Below, in pieces: positions 62,319 through 64,000 of a stretch of DNA of 64,000 nt (positions are counted from its first letter, which is position 1; each line of letters begins with the position of its first letter). The stretch lies in the NCBI GenBank assembly GCA_021399435.1, contig JAJTUP010000045.1, positions 186,001-250,000 of the forward strand, given 5' to 3'. Below the pieces are notes generated by a model, which saw nothing but the letters and a program-made list of their open reading frames with translations, searched no databases and was not told the origin of the DNA. The stretch is from Diaporthe sp. PMI_573. Its lineage: Eukaryota > Ascomycota > Sordariomycetes > Diaporthales > Diaporthaceae. A program made the position numbers and the translations under genes.

Positions 62319-63572
62319 ATGGGTTTGATGCACAGATTACACACGATCACGGACTACCTGATCTCATGGGTTCATCCGGTAACAATCACCGAACCTTCAG
62401 CAAATGGATGCCTATGGACTGGATATGGCGCTGACCTCATCCGCCTCTGCAGAATGCTCATTGGGGATGGTTGTCGTTCAATCGTAAGGCATGTCTCCCC
62501 TTCTCTAACACGTGCGAGACCGCTGTTCTGACAAGGCCTGGACGATGTAGAATGGACAAATTGAACATGAAATGCAGCCGCTTTTGAAGAAGCTGAAGTT
62601 GCTGTTGTTATTTAATCCCCTTACGGAATGGGTTGACACGACGCACGCGATGCGCCTTTACATCCACAATAAAACCATGAACAAGGGCAAGTTCCGGGTA
62701 TGTTGACCCAGGCCATTCGGATTTTCACTGAGCATGGCACCAGGAAAGCAAGAAGGGACTCCGGCATCAAAAAAGGAGATCCGGCAGTTTGTGGAGACCT
62801 ACAACATTAATATGAACGAATTTGAACCTTCGGATATTGACGAGTACAAAACATTCGAGGACTTCTTCACCCGCGCACATAGGCCCGGCTCTCGGCCAAT
62901 CCACCAGCCAGAGGACGCTTCTATCGCAGTTGTCGTCGCTGATTCGCGGGTCGTCACCTACGAATCAGTCGCGGAGACGAAGAGTCTATGGATCAAGGGC
63001 AATGGCTTCAGCATTGCCAACCTCGTCATGGATACCCAAATCGGCTCGCGATTCGACGGCGGGGCAGTTGCGAGCTTTCGTCTATCACCACAGGACTACC
63101 ATCGGTACCACTCCCCTGTTTCGGGCAAGGTCAAGCTCTTCAGAAGTGTACCTGGTGATTACTATCAAGTCGATGCCGTTGCTTTGCAGAGCAAGGTGGA
63201 CATATTGACACGGAACAGAAGGGAGTGCGTCGTCATAGAGACAGAAGATTTCGGCGACGTGTTGTTCGTGGCCATCGGGGCAACTAACGTCGGGTCTGTT
63301 CAGTGAGTTAGGCCAATACCTGTTGGACGTACGAAAGGACGCCATGACAGGGGCTGACGACAAACAGGATTCATGACCGGTTCCAGAAGCGCGGTGAGGA
63401 GATTAAGAAAGGTGAAGAGCTGGGGTATTTCCAGTACGGGGGTTCATCTATCATCGTGGCATTCCAAAAGGCACGGGTCGAGTTTGATCAGGACTTGCTG
63501 GATCTAAGCAAACAGCGGATTCAGGTCGCGGTTGAAGTGGGCATGAGCTTGGGTCATGCTTCTTCTGTCTAA
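62319..63572 (+). CDS. psd: phosphatidylserine decarboxylase family protein, 356 aa
   Basis: Exons 62319-62483, 62551-62697, 62749-63302 and 63368-63572 join in frame. The introns (67, 51, 65 nt) have GTAAGG, GTATGT and GTGAGT donors; the second acceptor (62748, AAAG) was chosen for phase. The protein shows HPVTITEPSANG, FNPLTEWVDTTHAMRLYI, PASKKEIRQFVETYNINM and EYKTFEDFFTRAHRPGSRP. It continues with the core DYHRYHSPVSGKVK and VLFVAIGATNVGSV, ending with YFQYGGSSIIVAFQ. The GGSS is the autocleavage site: the Ser becomes the pyruvoyl group and the N- and C-parts form beta and alpha chains. It converts phosphatidylserine to phosphatidylethanolamine in membranes. No clear N-terminal targeting or C2 domain, unlike Psd1/Psd2; it belongs to the short fungal group. 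The N-terminal start at 62319 is the first ATG after a TGA and is tentative. Confidence 0.82.
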
Positions 63573-64000
63573 GTGTCACATTGCACTGGCCTCTGAAGGA
63601 GGAAAGCATCTCTCGTTTAAATGAGTACCAATTTCCTTGCTTGCCCGAGCACATTTGTGCTGCGTGAGTGGTAACTTGCATACAGCACGCACAACCCCCC
63701 GGGTATGCTCCCCAACAAGTAGAAAGGCTCTCCAGCCCATCTAGGCAGGGTTGCGGCGATAAGAAGCTGCAAGGCTAACCGAGAAGACGTTCAAGTTGGC
63801 AAAACGGGATCCTCCTTCGAACAGCTCAACCTAGCTGTTCAGTGTTCACCTAGTGTGAGTCATTGTTCATCAAAGAGTGAGAGAGTATCCCGGATTCGGT
63901 TCTGATTAATTTAAATCAACCTTGATCAATGCAATGGACCCGACGCGTATTGGAATGATCGCCACAAGGTATTTTCCAAGCCGTCCGTCTAATTAATGCA
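63573..64000. other. 3' flank of the decarboxylase gene
   Basis: No gene; includes the probable 3' UTR and a right edge without features. Confidence 0.45.

Noticed and set aside
1..64000. CRISPR array, prokaryotic operon, rRNA or tRNA genes
   Set aside because: No regularly spaced repeats with unique spacers, no Shine-Dalgarno-type gene order, and introns throughout show a fungal genome. No cloverleaf-like tRNA with A/B boxes was recognised by eye; a dedicated scan could still find one.
1..64000. Starship-type giant element
   Set aside because: The mix of NLR, patatin-like and other cargo suggested it, but no tyrosine-recombinase captain (DUF3435) was read on either strand and no long terminal structure is visible in the window.

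Overview
The window is from a filamentous ascomycete (Pezizomycotina). The genes are split by short introns (about 45-217 nt) that mostly start GTATGT/GTAAGT/GTGAGT, carry CTAAC/CTGAC branch sites and end in YAG. The families seen (NWD-type NACHT/WD40 receptor, Zn2Cys6 regulator, BTB, patatin-associated domains, fungal hAT, copia and gypsy elements) point the same way. Nothing bacterial, no CRISPR array and no rRNA or tRNA gene was recognised. All calls come from reading the sequence; no database search was run.

Layout. 1-18 kb is accessory, decayed DNA: a complete hAT element with perfect TIRs and TSD (1492-3949), an F-box/LRR-like relic, membrane-protein relics, a patatin-associated relic, a truncated SKP1 paralogue, two hairpin (foldback) repeats, a 15-bp minisatellite, a copia LTR relic and a BTB pseudogene. 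18.9-22.3 kb holds an apparently intact NLR gene (NACHT_N, NACHT, two WD40 repeats; 3 exons, 1099 aa). 22.3-28.7 kb is mostly relics (Ras-like, O-methyltransferase) plus one small ORF and the long leader of the next gene.

28.7-35.1 kb is the most gene-like stretch: a four-exon Zn2Cys6 transcription factor (860 aa) and a single-exon kinase-like protein (710 aa). 35.4-57 kb is a nest of transposons: a 3'-truncated hAT, a full copia element (38448-43696) with identical 195-bp LTRs and a CCTTC target duplication, a hAT C-terminal piece, and a truncated gypsy pol fused at its 3' end to a multi-exon ATP-dependent DNA ligase-like gene that has lost its N-terminus. Next to the gypsy remnant lies a near-complete hAT element (54172-56643). 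57.3-64 kb returns to ordinary genes: a small basic protein, a fungal ComA-like phosphosulfolactate-synthase-family gene with a mitochondrial-type presequence, and a phosphatidylserine decarboxylase, with a pogo-type relic between them.

How the genes fit together. There is no obvious pathway or operon. The left two thirds reads as a fast-changing compartment that collects NLR/defence-type and ubiquitin-adaptor gene copies, most of them broken, among transposons of very different ages. The copia copy is recent, while the hAT, pogo and BTB copies carry stops and frameshifts. Several breaks are single-base or homopolymer changes, so some could be assembly errors. The window offers no strong evidence for a new multi-gene system; the best leads are the ligase/gypsy junction, the foldback pair, the NLR with very similar WD repeats and the truncated SKP1.
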